Part shown: positions 15,301 through 23,197 of the stretch, piece by piece
How positions within the stretch are numbered: the stretch's first letter is position 1
Layout: each line of letters opens with the position of its first letter
NCBI GenBank assembly: GCA_011046145.1
Contig: DSBA01000074.1
Span: 1 to 24,775 of the forward strand
Source of the DNA: Candidatus Uhrbacteria bacterium
GTDB lineage: Bacteria > Patescibacteriota > Patescibacteriia > CAIXNZ01
DNA: 24,775 bases
Reading direction: 5' to 3'
Translations under genes and position numbers: made by a program
The notes under the pieces: model-generated
Told to the model about the DNA's origin: nothing
The model's input: the letters and a program-made list of their open reading frames with translations, nothing else
The model's database searches: none

Positions 15301-18300
15301 AAAGTACGCAAGTAAGTATCATCCGGCACATCAAAAACACTAAATTCTTTTATTAATCTCCAATTGGTATCAAAAACCTGAAAAGAATAGCCATCTCTTC
15401 CTTCTGGCGTGCCCAAGGAATAAACAAAAATATTATTGCCATTAGAAGCCATTTTTGGAGCAAGAAGAACATTATTAACATTAGCTTCAATTGTCTTAAA
15501 ATTATCATAATTAGCATGATACAACATCTGCGGAATTTTCTCCCAAGCAAAACTATAAGTGCCAGAATCTTCATAAAAAATTACTTGCGGCAGCCAAAAG
15601 CCCCTTAGTAATGCCCCTCCAGCCCTATTTATATAATGCAGTCCAAAATATAATTTTCCTTCTCTAGTCATAATTAAAGAACCGGGAGCATTATATGACC
15701 AGGCATTACTATTGCATACACTAGGCGTTGTAAAAAGCCAAGATCCTGTAGCTTTTGTACAATCAAACTGATATTTTTTATAAACCCTGCCCCAATCAGT
15801 GCCATTAAAACCAGTGCCAATTTTCCAGATTGTTCTTGGCGTATCTTCAGCGCTGATATAGCTTTGCAATAAACTTTGCGAAATCCAATTAACACCCGTA
15901 GTATAAAGATATGCGCCGTCAGAAGCAGATAAACTTAAAAGAATCTCTTCGTATGGTTCTCTTTGTCCTTGGCTGTCTAAACTATAAGTTTCTATTGGAA
16001 AGCCCCCGTCCCTGGCGCTGCGGACGCCTAAATAGCCGGTTTGGCAAATATCACTAATAGTCATGAAAATAGGATTGCTTGGCACATCCTGATAAATAAT
16101 TTCATATTCTCCGCTTGGGCACCAGTTGCCAATACTAAAACCAACACAGCTTCTGCCTGTTTCTAATCTTTTAACCACTTTTACATCGCCTGTTATAGCG
16201 CCAGCCGGGATCACGCCTGCTAAATTTCTATTGCTCCACAAATTAATCTCAGCCGGATTATTAAAAGTAAAAACCAAATCGCTTAATTCTTTCTCATTGC
16301 CAAACCTGTCGCCTTCAGCAAAAACCTGATCGCCAGGCGTGCCAGTCTTAGAGCGGTTATCAATACTACAACTTCCTCCCGGGCAATTAGCATTGCTTTG
16401 GCAGATAAAACCGCTTTTTGAACCGCCATCACAAGTTTTAAAAACAGTATAAACATCGCACAAGCCCGCGCCCAAAGGATTATTATTAACAGTAAATCTG
16501 ACCCGATTGCTTTCTAATCCCTTGGCTGTTTTAATATAAACATCGCCGCTTTGCGCGCCTTCTGGCACAATAGATAGAATATAAGTATTGGTCCACCTGA
16601 CATAACAAGGCGCCAGTTCAGCTTCTTGGTTATTATAAAAATAAACTTCGCCTTCATCGTGACCAAAATTATAACCTTTGATAGTCACCCACTGGCCTTT
16701 GGGCCCATTATCAGGCGAAATCGCAGTGATTACCGGAGCAAGGTAAAAAGGCAGCTCATTGCTGTCTAAGGAAATAATACCCACTGTTTCCCCTGTTTCA
16801 AAATCTTCAACTTCATATACATGTTTATAATACTCGCCTGAACCGTCAATATCAGCAAAAACCTCTCCTTCATCCCAAGCGCCGCTTTTGTCTCCATCAA
16901 TATATGGCTCAGAATAAGGATCAATACTGGCAAAAACCGGAATTTCTGGAGAGCCAACATCGCTAAAAGGATTAATTGTATTGATTAAAATATTGGCCCA
17001 GCTTCTGATGTCAGCCAGATCAATTATTTCATGATTAAACAAGGTGTAGCTTCCAATCTCGTATTCCCTGCCCTGCCAAACAGTCTTATGCGAATCGCCA
17101 AAATTATCTCCGCCCAAAGCCACTTGCGTGCCTTCCAGGCCAGAATCCGGCACTAAACTGCATAAAAAAGGATAAACATTTTCACTGTATTTAAAAGTCT
17201 GTGCGCTTATTGCTTCACCGCTGGCTGTGCGGACTTTTATCTGGGAATTATTTTTAGCGCCGACCCGCTTAAAAATTTCACTCTCGCTTAAAGCTTTGTT
17301 ATAAACCACAATCTCATCAAGGTCTCCGCTGAAATTATTGGCGCAGCCGCCCAGGCAAGCTGATTTGAAATTATTATTTTGATAAATCGCGCCTTTGAAC
17401 TCGTATTCTTGCTTTTCGCCATTCAAATAAATTTTAATTTTTTGGCCGTCATAAACTCCGGCAAAATAATTCCATTCATTTAATTTAATCCTATCCAAAG
17501 GCAAAGCCGCGTATCTAAAACTAGCTGTTTGGGTTTCTTCATCAGCAATCAATACCCTAAAACAGAATTGATTTGAGCCTCCGCAATTTAATACGCCCAA
17601 AGCTAAATTATTAGCTTCAAAAATTGTCTTTAAAGAAGTATTGGCAGGCTTAAACCAGCCTTCAATGGTAAGTCCGCTGTCAAAAACAAATGAAGGATTA
17701 TCATTTATATTAATGCGGTTGTTATTATTAAAACTAATGGCCCGGCCAAATCTGCCCTGGTCAATCCTGAAATTTAGGGCCGGGTCAGCCAGCGTCATGT
17801 TTTTAAAATCATTGGCTGAATAATCTTTTATTTCCCCGCCAGTTTCTTCAAAGCTTAAAAGCAAAACCTGCCCCAAAGCCAAGCCAAAATTTTTCTTGAC
17901 ATTTTCAGCAGTCAAAACCCGGTTATAAACAGCAAAATTATCCAGCCGGCCCTGATAAAAATCCTGGATACCATTGCCGCTGTTTTTAGCGCCAATCAAA
18001 ACATCAGTCTTATTAGCCACATCAGCCAAAAATCCTTTAGTGGAAAAATTACTGGCAGCAAAAACCGAATTTCCGCCACTAATATGATAAAATTTCATGC
18101 CATTAATATAAAAAACATATCGGCTGCCGTCAAAAGTATAAACCAGATGGTTCCATTGGTTTGATTTTACGGCTCCGGCAGAAACTGAATTGGTCGTCTC
18201 ATCAATTGTTATGTAAATGCGGTTTGTTCCGCTGTCATAATCAATACTAAAAATATTGATAGCTGTGCCGTCAGAAGCGCTAAACAAGGCCTGGCGGCCG

Positions 18301-21300
18301 GTTCCCTCGGGCTTAAACCAAAATTCCAGACTGCCGGTGTTTAAATTTAAATTGTTAAGCAGTTTTACATAAGCTGATTGGCCGTCAAAATACAAAGCCC
18401 GGCCAAACTGGTCATTTATTCTTTGCGCGCCTTTTATTTCACCGTCAAAATTACCGACTTTATCTTCCAAAATTACATTGCTTAAATCTTCCATATCATA
18501 AAACAAAATCATGCCTGGTTCTTTATCTGGTGTCGGTAATCTATAAGTTCTAGCTGGCTCGCTGCTGACCCTGGCTGCTTTGGGAACAATGACTTGAATC
18601 ATGGTGTCTGTCCAAGAATTAGGGCAATCAGCCAATTCAGCTGCTGCTTCTTCAAATAAAACACGGCTGGCGCCCTGGCTGTCCCCAAAATTACGGCCAT
18701 AAATCGTCACATAAGCATTAATATCCGGGTGCATCAAGCCATTGTCAGGATGGATCCTGAAAATTTCTGGAATATTCAAATCTATTGACAAGCGGTTATT
18801 ATCATCTTTTTTATCCAAGGCTTGAGCCGCCACATAAACCAATCCCTGTTTAACTGGCGTGGCTATTTGCTTATACCTGACCCGGCCGGCGTCTGTTTCG
18901 TTTTCTGAAATCAAGGCTATGCCATAATTATTTAATAAAGCTTGAGCCGCTTCTTCCTGTCCATTGCTGTAAACTTTATACCAGCTCCAGTTATAAATAT
19001 CGCCGTTTAAAATATTGCAATTTTCAGCCAAAGCAAAAGCATTATATTCCTGGGTCTGGGACATGAAGCGAATTACAGCATCTGGCGGATTAACTACAAC
19101 TTTATCAATCTCGCAAGGTTCGGCTGAATTTCTGATCCTAAAAGCCCAGGCATAATCACCGCCCGGAATCCTGTCAAAATCTCCATCCAGCATAATATTT
19201 TGGGCTGACTTAATGCCCTGGTCTCCGCTTCTTAAAGTTACTTTATACCAGGTATTAGGAATTAAATCCCCCACCGGCTTAAAAATAAAACCAATATCAT
19301 CCATTGGCTCAATAGCGGAAGATGAAATCGTATTGCCGCACTGGGTTTCATCAAAAACATTACCTGTGCCGCAATTTTGAACCAAGATAGTATTTTCATT
19401 TAAAGTAGTTGTGTTCATTTCCTGATTAAAACGGGCTGAAATCCAGATATTAGCGCAGTTATCAGTAGAATTTTTCCAAGGAGTCGGGCTTTGGGTATTT
19501 TCCCCGCAAGGCAATTCTTCTACAACCTGGGGCGGCGTAAAAACATCAGGAATCTCGCCAGTAGTAAAGCTCCAAGAATAAGTACACATTGGCGCTATTT
19601 CTTCAGCGCATTCCTCTAGTGGCAGGCAAATTCCGTTTCTTTGACAGCAAACCAAACCCGGAGCGCAAATGTCTGGATCATCGCGGCAATCCAAAACTTC
19701 AAATTTGATCTGGTTGCTTCTTATGCCAAATTGGTCAATTAATTGCACTGGCCCGGTTTCTGCTCCGACTGGCACTGTCATGGGTAAGTCACTGTCTATT
19801 TGGCCGGATCCGACTTGTCCCCCTGTCCAATAATTTGCCAAATTATCAACAACCTCTTTGTTTTGCCAAAAATTCACTTTTGTCTGGCCAGCCAAATAAG
19901 AACCAAAATTTTCACCATACAAAGTCACGCCAGTTGTGCCAATCGGCCCTTGGTCAGGCTGAATGCGGCAAATGCCAGGCCTTAATGGGCAGGTATTAGG
20001 ATCCCTTTGGCAACGGTTAAAATTAACAGTATTGCTAAACAAGCCGTTTTGAGTTTCTACTACGATCTGGCTGTTGGTCAATGCTTGGCTTGGCACTTTA
20101 ACCACAATATAACTGTCATGCCAATAAGCATTGGCGCAACCAGCCGGAAAATTAGTATCAGCCGCTTGCCATTGTCTAAAATCAGTTTCACCTTCAGTAT
20201 TTAAAAACCTGACCAGGCCGATTTCATTGCCAAAATTGCTGCCAAAAATAGTCACATACTGGCCAGTTGGCCCAAAATCAGGATCAATATAATCAATACG
20301 CGGAGCCACAGCCGAAGGCAGAATTTTAAAATTATAAGGGTTGCTGTTTAAAGGATTGCCGTCTTCATCTTCTGTCTGAACCTGGACCGGCAAAGTAGCA
20401 GGCTCAATATTAGGCGCTAATAAATTTTTTATTAATAAATCAGACCATTCCCAATTAGCTTTATTATCAAACTCCAGACCGCCAATCAAAGCCCGGCCAA
20501 TAATTTCCCCAAAATTTTTACCGTCAATTTCAACCTGCTGGCCAAATTCGCCTTCGTCAGGATTCAAACCGCAAATGCTCGGCCGATTAATATCATTAAT
20601 CACAAAATCCAAAACAACGCCCGTATCATTGCTTGTAGTATCTTCTAAATTATCAGCATTAATCAATTTTAACGGGCCAGTCACCGCGCCTTCAGGAATT
20701 TCAATAATCACCTGGTTATCCTTCCAGATATTTTCTGCTCCGCAGCCCATTGGCAAAATTGCTGCTTTATCATCATTAGGGTTTGTTTCATCACCTAAAA
20801 ATATCACCTGCCCCAAGCTGGAACCAAAACCTCGGCCGATTATTGTCACAAAATTGCCAGGCGCGCCATTATCAGGTATAACATCAGTAATTACCGGCAA
20901 ATACTGACAAGTGCAATTTTCAGCGCTGGAACAATACAATCCCTGGGCGCACTCGCCAAGCTGACAGCCCGCTACCTCTGGTTCAGCATCGCAACCTTGG
21001 CCTGGTCCGGGCAAAACCGGTTCCTGGCAAGTACAATCAGCAGCGCAAACCAAGTCAGGATAACAGCCTGCGTCAGTGCAAGCCGGCGCATCAGCGCAAG
21101 CCTGACCAATGTACGGCAGACAATATTCTGCGTCTGCGCAACGGCCATTCAAACAGCAACCAGTCAAACAACCATCGCCTGTCTCGCAAAAAATATCAGT
21201 CCATAAGCCATTACTGGTTTTATTAGCGCTGGATATTAATTTTACAAAGCCAGAACTGGTCAAAGGCACGCTTGTTTGAGCAATTTCTTCTCCCCAATCC

Positions 21301-22262
21301 AAAATATCAGCCTCTTGATTATTAAAAGTCACTCTGCCTTGAGCCGCGCCAAATCTTTGGCCTTTTAATTTTCTGCTATCTTCAAATTGAGCACTATAAA
21401 CTTCATTATCATTTTCATCCAACAAACAAATTAAAATAGGCTCATCAGATAAATTTTCTCCGGTTAAAGTAAAAATATCCTGACGATTTCCAATGCCCCA
21501 ATCCTTGTCAAAGGTTGACAAGTTTTCAGCAGTTACAGCTACAACATGATAATCATTGCCAGCTAAAGTTAAATCTTCCGGAATTTTAATCACCAAACGG
21601 CTCAAATCACTATTTGCTATGGGATTAAACCACCCACTATCAGTATCCTTGCATTTTAAAACCTCTACTTCGTATCTATTGCTGTCTTTATCTATCATGA
21701 AAATTTCGCCCGGAGTTGCGCCAATATTGCCAGCAGTCACTGTCACGCCCGCTCCCCGCAAACCGCTATTAGGATCAATACAAAGCCAAGGGAACGTATC
21801 GCCTGTAGGATCAGCGCAATAACTTGGCGGCGGCGGAGTGGGGGTTGGCTCTGGTGACGGGCCAGGTTCTGGACCGGACGGCAGGCCGACCACGCCGACC
21901 AAAGTGCTTAAAATAAAACTAGCTATTGCAAAAGCAGATAAAATAATGACCAAGCCAATAAGCGCGCCAGTCAAAAGTTTTTTTGCCCTGTCTATTTTTT
22001 CCGGCATGCCAGCAGCCGTCATATATAAATAGCCGCCATAAATTATTAAAGCCACGGCCACAATGCCCAATAACCCCAAAAACACCCTGATTATATTAGC
22101 GATTGTCACCCTGATATCCTGAGTGCCTAAACCTGTTTGAGCCCCGTATTCCAAACCGACTTCCAGCTCAACAGCCTGGATCTGAATAAATGCCAAAAAC
22201 AAGCCTAAAAGTATAGTTAAGCCGAAAAAAACTACTCTTCTTTTTTTAAATAAATTTATCAT
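12348..22262 (-). CDS. 3304-aa giant surface protein: T4SS-pilin-like membrane domain fused to IPT/TIG, LamG and Ig-like modules
   Basis: A signal segment (residues 8-28), a VirB2/T4SS-pilin-like two-helix domain (helices about 58-82 and 96-122, with TGLGTQDIRVTIANIIR before them) and a Pro-rich linker (128-147) start the protein. IPT/TIG modules with GxxVTIxGxNFG signatures begin near 454, 560, 651, 761, 1160, 1694, 1841, 2421 and 2578. SbsA-type Ig-like domains lie at about 890-1047 and 2731-2908. Two tandem LamG-like lectin domains lie at about 1247-1458 and 1461-1670, containing LEFWFKPEG, IEGWFKPAN and YNRVL or YNKAL ends. A propeller-like region spans about 2068-2408, and a jelly-roll-like domain (about 3111-3304) ends the protein. 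EF-like loops (IDGDKSGAWDEGE, IDANNNSQYDLGE) suggest calcium binding. Adhesion or a stalk-like surface structure is inferred. The frame is intact throughout. Confidence 0.9.
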   Translation of the reverse strand: MINLFKKRRVVFFGLTILLGLFLAFIQIQAVELEVGLEYGAQTGLGTQDIRVTIANIIRVFLGLLGIVAVALIIYGGYLYMTAAGMPEKIDRAKKLLTGALIGLVIILSAFAIASFILSTLVGVVGLPSGPEPGPSPEPTPTPPPPSYCADPTGDTFPWLCIDPNSGLRGAGVTVTAGNIGATPGEIFMIDKDSNRYEVEVLKCKDTDSGWFNPIANSDLSRLVIKIPEDLTLAGNDYHVVAVTAENLSTFDKDWGIGNRQDIFTLTGENLSDEPILICLLDENDNEVYSAQFEDSRKLKGQRFGAAQGRVTFNNQEADILDWGEEIAQTSVPLTSSGFVKLISSANKTSNGLWTDIFCETGDGCLTGCCLNGRCADAEYCLPYIGQACADAPACTDAGCYPDLVCAADCTCQEPVLPGPGQGCDAEPEVAGCQLGECAQGLYCSSAENCTCQYLPVITDVIPDNGAPGNFVTIIGRGFGSSLGQVIFLGDETNPNDDKAAILPMGCGAENIWKDNQVIIEIPEGAVTGPLKLINADNLEDTTSNDTGVVLDFVINDINRPSICGLNPDEGEFGQQVEIDGKNFGEIIGRALIGGLEFDNKANWEWSDLLIKNLLAPNIEPATLPVQVQTEDEDGNPLNSNPYNFKILPSAVAPRIDYIDPDFGPTGQYVTIFGSNFGNEIGLVRFLNTEGETDFRQWQAADTNFPAGCANAYWHDSYIVVKVPSQALTNSQIVVETQNGLFSNTVNFNRCQRDPNTCPLRPGICRIQPDQGPIGTTGVTLYGENFGSYLAGQTKVNFWQNKEVVDNLANYWTGGQVGSGQIDSDLPMTVPVGAETGPVQLIDQFGIRSNQIKFEVLDCRDDPDICAPGLVCCQRNGICLPLEECAEEIAPMCTYSWSFTTGEIPDVFTPPQVVEELPCGENTQSPTPWKNSTDNCANIWISARFNQEMNTTTLNENTILVQNCGTGNVFDETQCGNTISSSAIEPMDDIGFIFKPVGDLIPNTWYKVTLRSGDQGIKSAQNIMLDGDFDRIPGGDYAWAFRIRNSAEPCEIDKVVVNPPDAVIRFMSQTQEYNAFALAENCNILNGDIYNWSWYKVYSNGQEEAAQALLNNYGIALISENETDAGRVRYKQIATPVKQGLVYVAAQALDKKDDNNRLSIDLNIPEIFRIHPDNGLMHPDINAYVTIYGRNFGDSQGASRVLFEEAAAELADCPNSWTDTMIQVIVPKAARVSSEPARTYRLPTPDKEPGMILFYDMEDLSNVILEDKVGNFDGEIKGAQRINDQFGRALYFDGQSAYVKLLNNLNLNTGSLEFWFKPEGTGRQALFSASDGTAINIFSIDYDSGTNRIYITIDETTNSVSAGAVKSNQWNHLVYTFDGSRYVFYINGMKFYHISGGNSVFAASNFSTKGFLADVANKTDVLIGAKNSGNGIQDFYQGRLDNFAVYNRVLTAENVKKNFGLALGQVLLLSFEETGGEIKDYSANDFKNMTLADPALNFRIDQGRFGRAISFNNNNRININDNPSFVFDSGLTIEGWFKPANTSLKTIFEANNLALGVLNCGGSNQFCFRVLIADEETQTASFRYAALPLDRIKLNEWNYFAGVYDGQKIKIYLNGEKQEYEFKGAIYQNNNFKSACLGGCANNFSGDLDEIVVYNKALSESEIFKRVGAKNNSQIKVRTASGEAISAQTFKYSENVYPFLCSLVPDSGLEGTQVALGGDNFGDSHKTVWQGREYEIGSYTLFNHEIIDLADIRSWANILINTINPFSDVGSPEIPVFASIDPYSEPYIDGDKSGAWDEGEVFADIDGSGEYYKHVYEVEDFETGETVGIISLDSNELPFYLAPVITAISPDNGPKGQWVTIKGYNFGHDEGEVYFYNNQEAELAPCYVRWTNTYILSIVPEGAQSGDVYIKTAKGLESNRVRFTVNNNPLGAGLCDVYTVFKTCDGGSKSGFICQSNANCPGGSCSIDNRSKTGTPGDQVFAEGDRFGNEKELSDLVFTFNNPAEINLWSNRNLAGVIPAGAITGDVKVVKRLETGRSCVGFSIGNWCPSGEYEIIYQDVPSNPIFMTISDICQTGYLGVRSARDGGFPIETYSLDSQGQREPYEEILLSLSASDGAYLYTTGVNWISQSLLQSYISAEDTPRTIWKIGTGFNGTDWGRVYKKYQFDCTKATGSWLFTTPSVCNSNAWSYNAPGSLIMTREGKLYFGLHYINRAGGALLRGFWLPQVIFYEDSGTYSFAWEKIPQMLYHANYDNFKTIEANVNNVLLAPKMASNGNNIFVYSLGTPEGRDGYSFQVFDTNWRLIKEFSVFDVPDDTYLRTLGGGLRHFLAADSEYLYMNRFTQIIDWRKEEFVTGQWTPQFYTKEYHGHYDWKNNKYWLGSAWNDVPHTSIHPVDQSKHNRLYRYSECEIKARDFCRTDEDCLACGPGTSSCIDGLCTPYIRNFSPLSGAVGTWVTLEGCYFGCGNGRVYFTGIDEDTGEADYNKLAFNVEEEYPDCGTSWRCSYDYAENFDQVIIEAPNKNILPNMDCPIDNCPPPGYDPNDAIDGPIMLMTADGLPATTEHLTPSDFDVNDVYGPQICNLIPEKGPRGEIVRVVGENFGDFPEPENNDQVKNDQVKFEPTQETFGEPFIDANNNSQYDLGEAFTDIDGNEAWSSNLEKNDYSFEITSFINNQTRADCPANDGWDNRNICFQVPDDAAGTGTSRNTANNYVNVLKNGINSNALNFAVDFGLEGDLEIVDVSKVSVELTIPKHSEEEFCRNGIVDIYFDRLIDSASLQNNVKISACSSATFSYDNSKSFIVSAGRYFKNIFSKLVGHRQEAWAQDCTDLPIDSYNLDILNTYSKSIVSLIPKNLLEVEQFYRITVTGGENGIKTLQAGILNNANSPVSDSQDYIFEFKTLGTAGDSASGICNVDWIDTLVFSKPDNDAEFRNDDLFTCAGRDDCLLDHDYDQDSETPGNQHIYKAIGKSLSGFSLKALYQWKKTDSIDPQRALELYNKEEKGGDISDDAYIVKNETGYVFVTARMVKEAVAKLIVSAQAQGSWASPVQKDFLVYILLCENPWPSLDEKFPTSDIINAYNMQTYYCRDAGPPGPAGDLPAAKMLFPEVTNLNNLRNTNFEQGDLMYWSIMDGNAFEFQPVYSDITLKRDGISSQIQGNWWIGTKEKYRGNSWEDIMVDPQREYVRGILRSQAFLIEGDQIRFRAGGSNNAWPINSVSSIVGLNEASISGVTAVVFATRNSPDQDFIIRQQATGQGITTMREISFDVSQHRGETGIIYVYDNNTSGYINFDDLRQYDQGVQIPIRF

Positions 22263-22269
22263 AAATTTA

Positions 22270-22410
22270 TTATTGATTTGGCTGAAAATTAATCTCTATG
22301 CTGTCCGGAAATTCAGTTGCTAATAAAATTCCGTCTAAATGAAACAGTGAAAAAAACCACCATTCGGGCTGTAAATTATTATTAAGTTTAAATTTATCAA
22401 CGCTGGCAAT
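22270..22410 (-). pseudogene. Detached 3' tail of the frameshifted pilin-domain gene
   Basis: This stretch encodes, in the frame of the 23841 start, SVDKFKLNNNLQPEWWFF and then GILLATEFPDSIEINFQPNQ before a TAA. It closely matches the C-terminal end of the gene at 23880-24775 at both DNA and protein level. The preceding propeller-like open frame stops at 22397 (CQR then TGA), so the tail is now out of frame with it. Removing one base in the aattgcc run near 22405-22411 would join YSN to the tail. It ends only 7 bp before the giant gene's ATG. It is either a decayed gene end or the result of a sequencing indel. Confidence 0.6.
22277..22386 (-). repeat. Direct repeat R2, downstream copy (3' tail)
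   Basis: This 110-bp stretch encodes the tail from LNNNLQPEWW to INFQP. It matches 23884-23993 without gaps, with about seven mismatches by eye (roughly 94% identity). It lies at the end of the frameshifted gene, directly before the giant gene. Confidence 0.88.
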
Positions 22411-23197
22411 TGGAATAAGCATGGATTTTATTTGACAAATAATGATATCTGGAATGTTCCCCAATCCAGAATATATCATTAACCCAGTCATACTGGCCAT
22501 TAACTTCATGTGTTATATTATTATGCGACCACCAGGCCTCTAGCCATTCTTCAGTGCGCCAATTAATAGCTGTTATTTTTCCACGTCTCATCCAGGGAAT
22601 AATGTAAATAATATCATCAACCGCCACAAAGCCAGTTAAGACCTCTGGCATGCCTAAACCTTCAGGATCATTAGGCATGATAAAATCCTTAACCAGTGTG
22701 ATATTATCACCATTTATTGCAAAAACCTTGATTTTTACACCAGTTGGGTTAGTATTTCTACTGCCTTCTGGCCCAAGCGTAAATAAATAATCACCATTTG
22801 AAGTAATATTACCAGGATTATAAGGCCAGCCATTAATATCGTATAAACTCGTTGGCAATAAAACATTTTCAAACCAAAACGCCATTTCCATTTCCCCATT
22901 ATAAGGATTAGCAACTGGCGCATCACTAAAAACAAAGCGATTAATATAATTATTAATACCATCCCAGCGTCTTCTTCCGGCATAAAAATGACCGTCTTTA
23001 TGATAAGTCATAGAAGTTAAGGGAAGCCTATATTCATAGCCTGTTTCCAAAGAATAACGATCGCGCCAAACATATTGTTCAACTATTTCTCCCAAATTTG
23101 TATTGCCAAATCCTGTGCCGATTTTATAGATGATATTATAGCCATCTGTGCCTGGTATATTACCCCATAAGTGCGGTTGACATTGTTGCCATACCAC
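22397..23197 (-). CDS. Propeller-like extracellular domain, central part of a frameshifted pilin-domain surface protein
   Basis: This open frame continues the protein begun at 23841 in a different reading frame. Its only possible own start is a GTG with no ribosome-binding site, so independent translation is unlikely. The 266 aa match the propeller-like region of the 3304-aa neighbour: IYKIGTGF against IWKIGTGF near the beginning, DWRKEEF against NWRTEEW, GQYDWVNDIFWIG against GHYDWKNNKYWLG, and a YSNC/YSEC end. Repeated segments such as SNGDYLFTLGPEG and VAVDDIIYI suggest blades of a beta-propeller, which is inference from pattern alone. Trp and aromatic residues are frequent. It carries no signal or membrane segment of its own. 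Confidence 0.6.
   Translation of the reverse strand: MVWQQCQPHLWGNIPGTDGYNIIYKIGTGFGNTNLGEIVEQYVWRDRYSLETGYEYRLPLTSMTYHKDGHFYAGRRRWDGINNYINRFVFSDAPVANPYNGEMEMAFWFENVLLPTSLYDINGWPYNPGNITSNGDYLFTLGPEGSRNTNPTGVKIKVFAINGDNITLVKDFIMPNDPEGLGMPEVLTGFVAVDDIIYIIPWMRRGKITAINWRTEEWLEAWWSHNNITHEVNGQYDWVNDIFWIGEHSRYHYLSNKIHAYSNCQR

Noticed and set aside
22397..23197. Independent gene starting at a GTG near 23197
   Set aside because: No ribosome-binding site, no signal segment, and the homologous region in the giant protein continues smoothly across the frame change, so it is the continuation of the gene from 23841.
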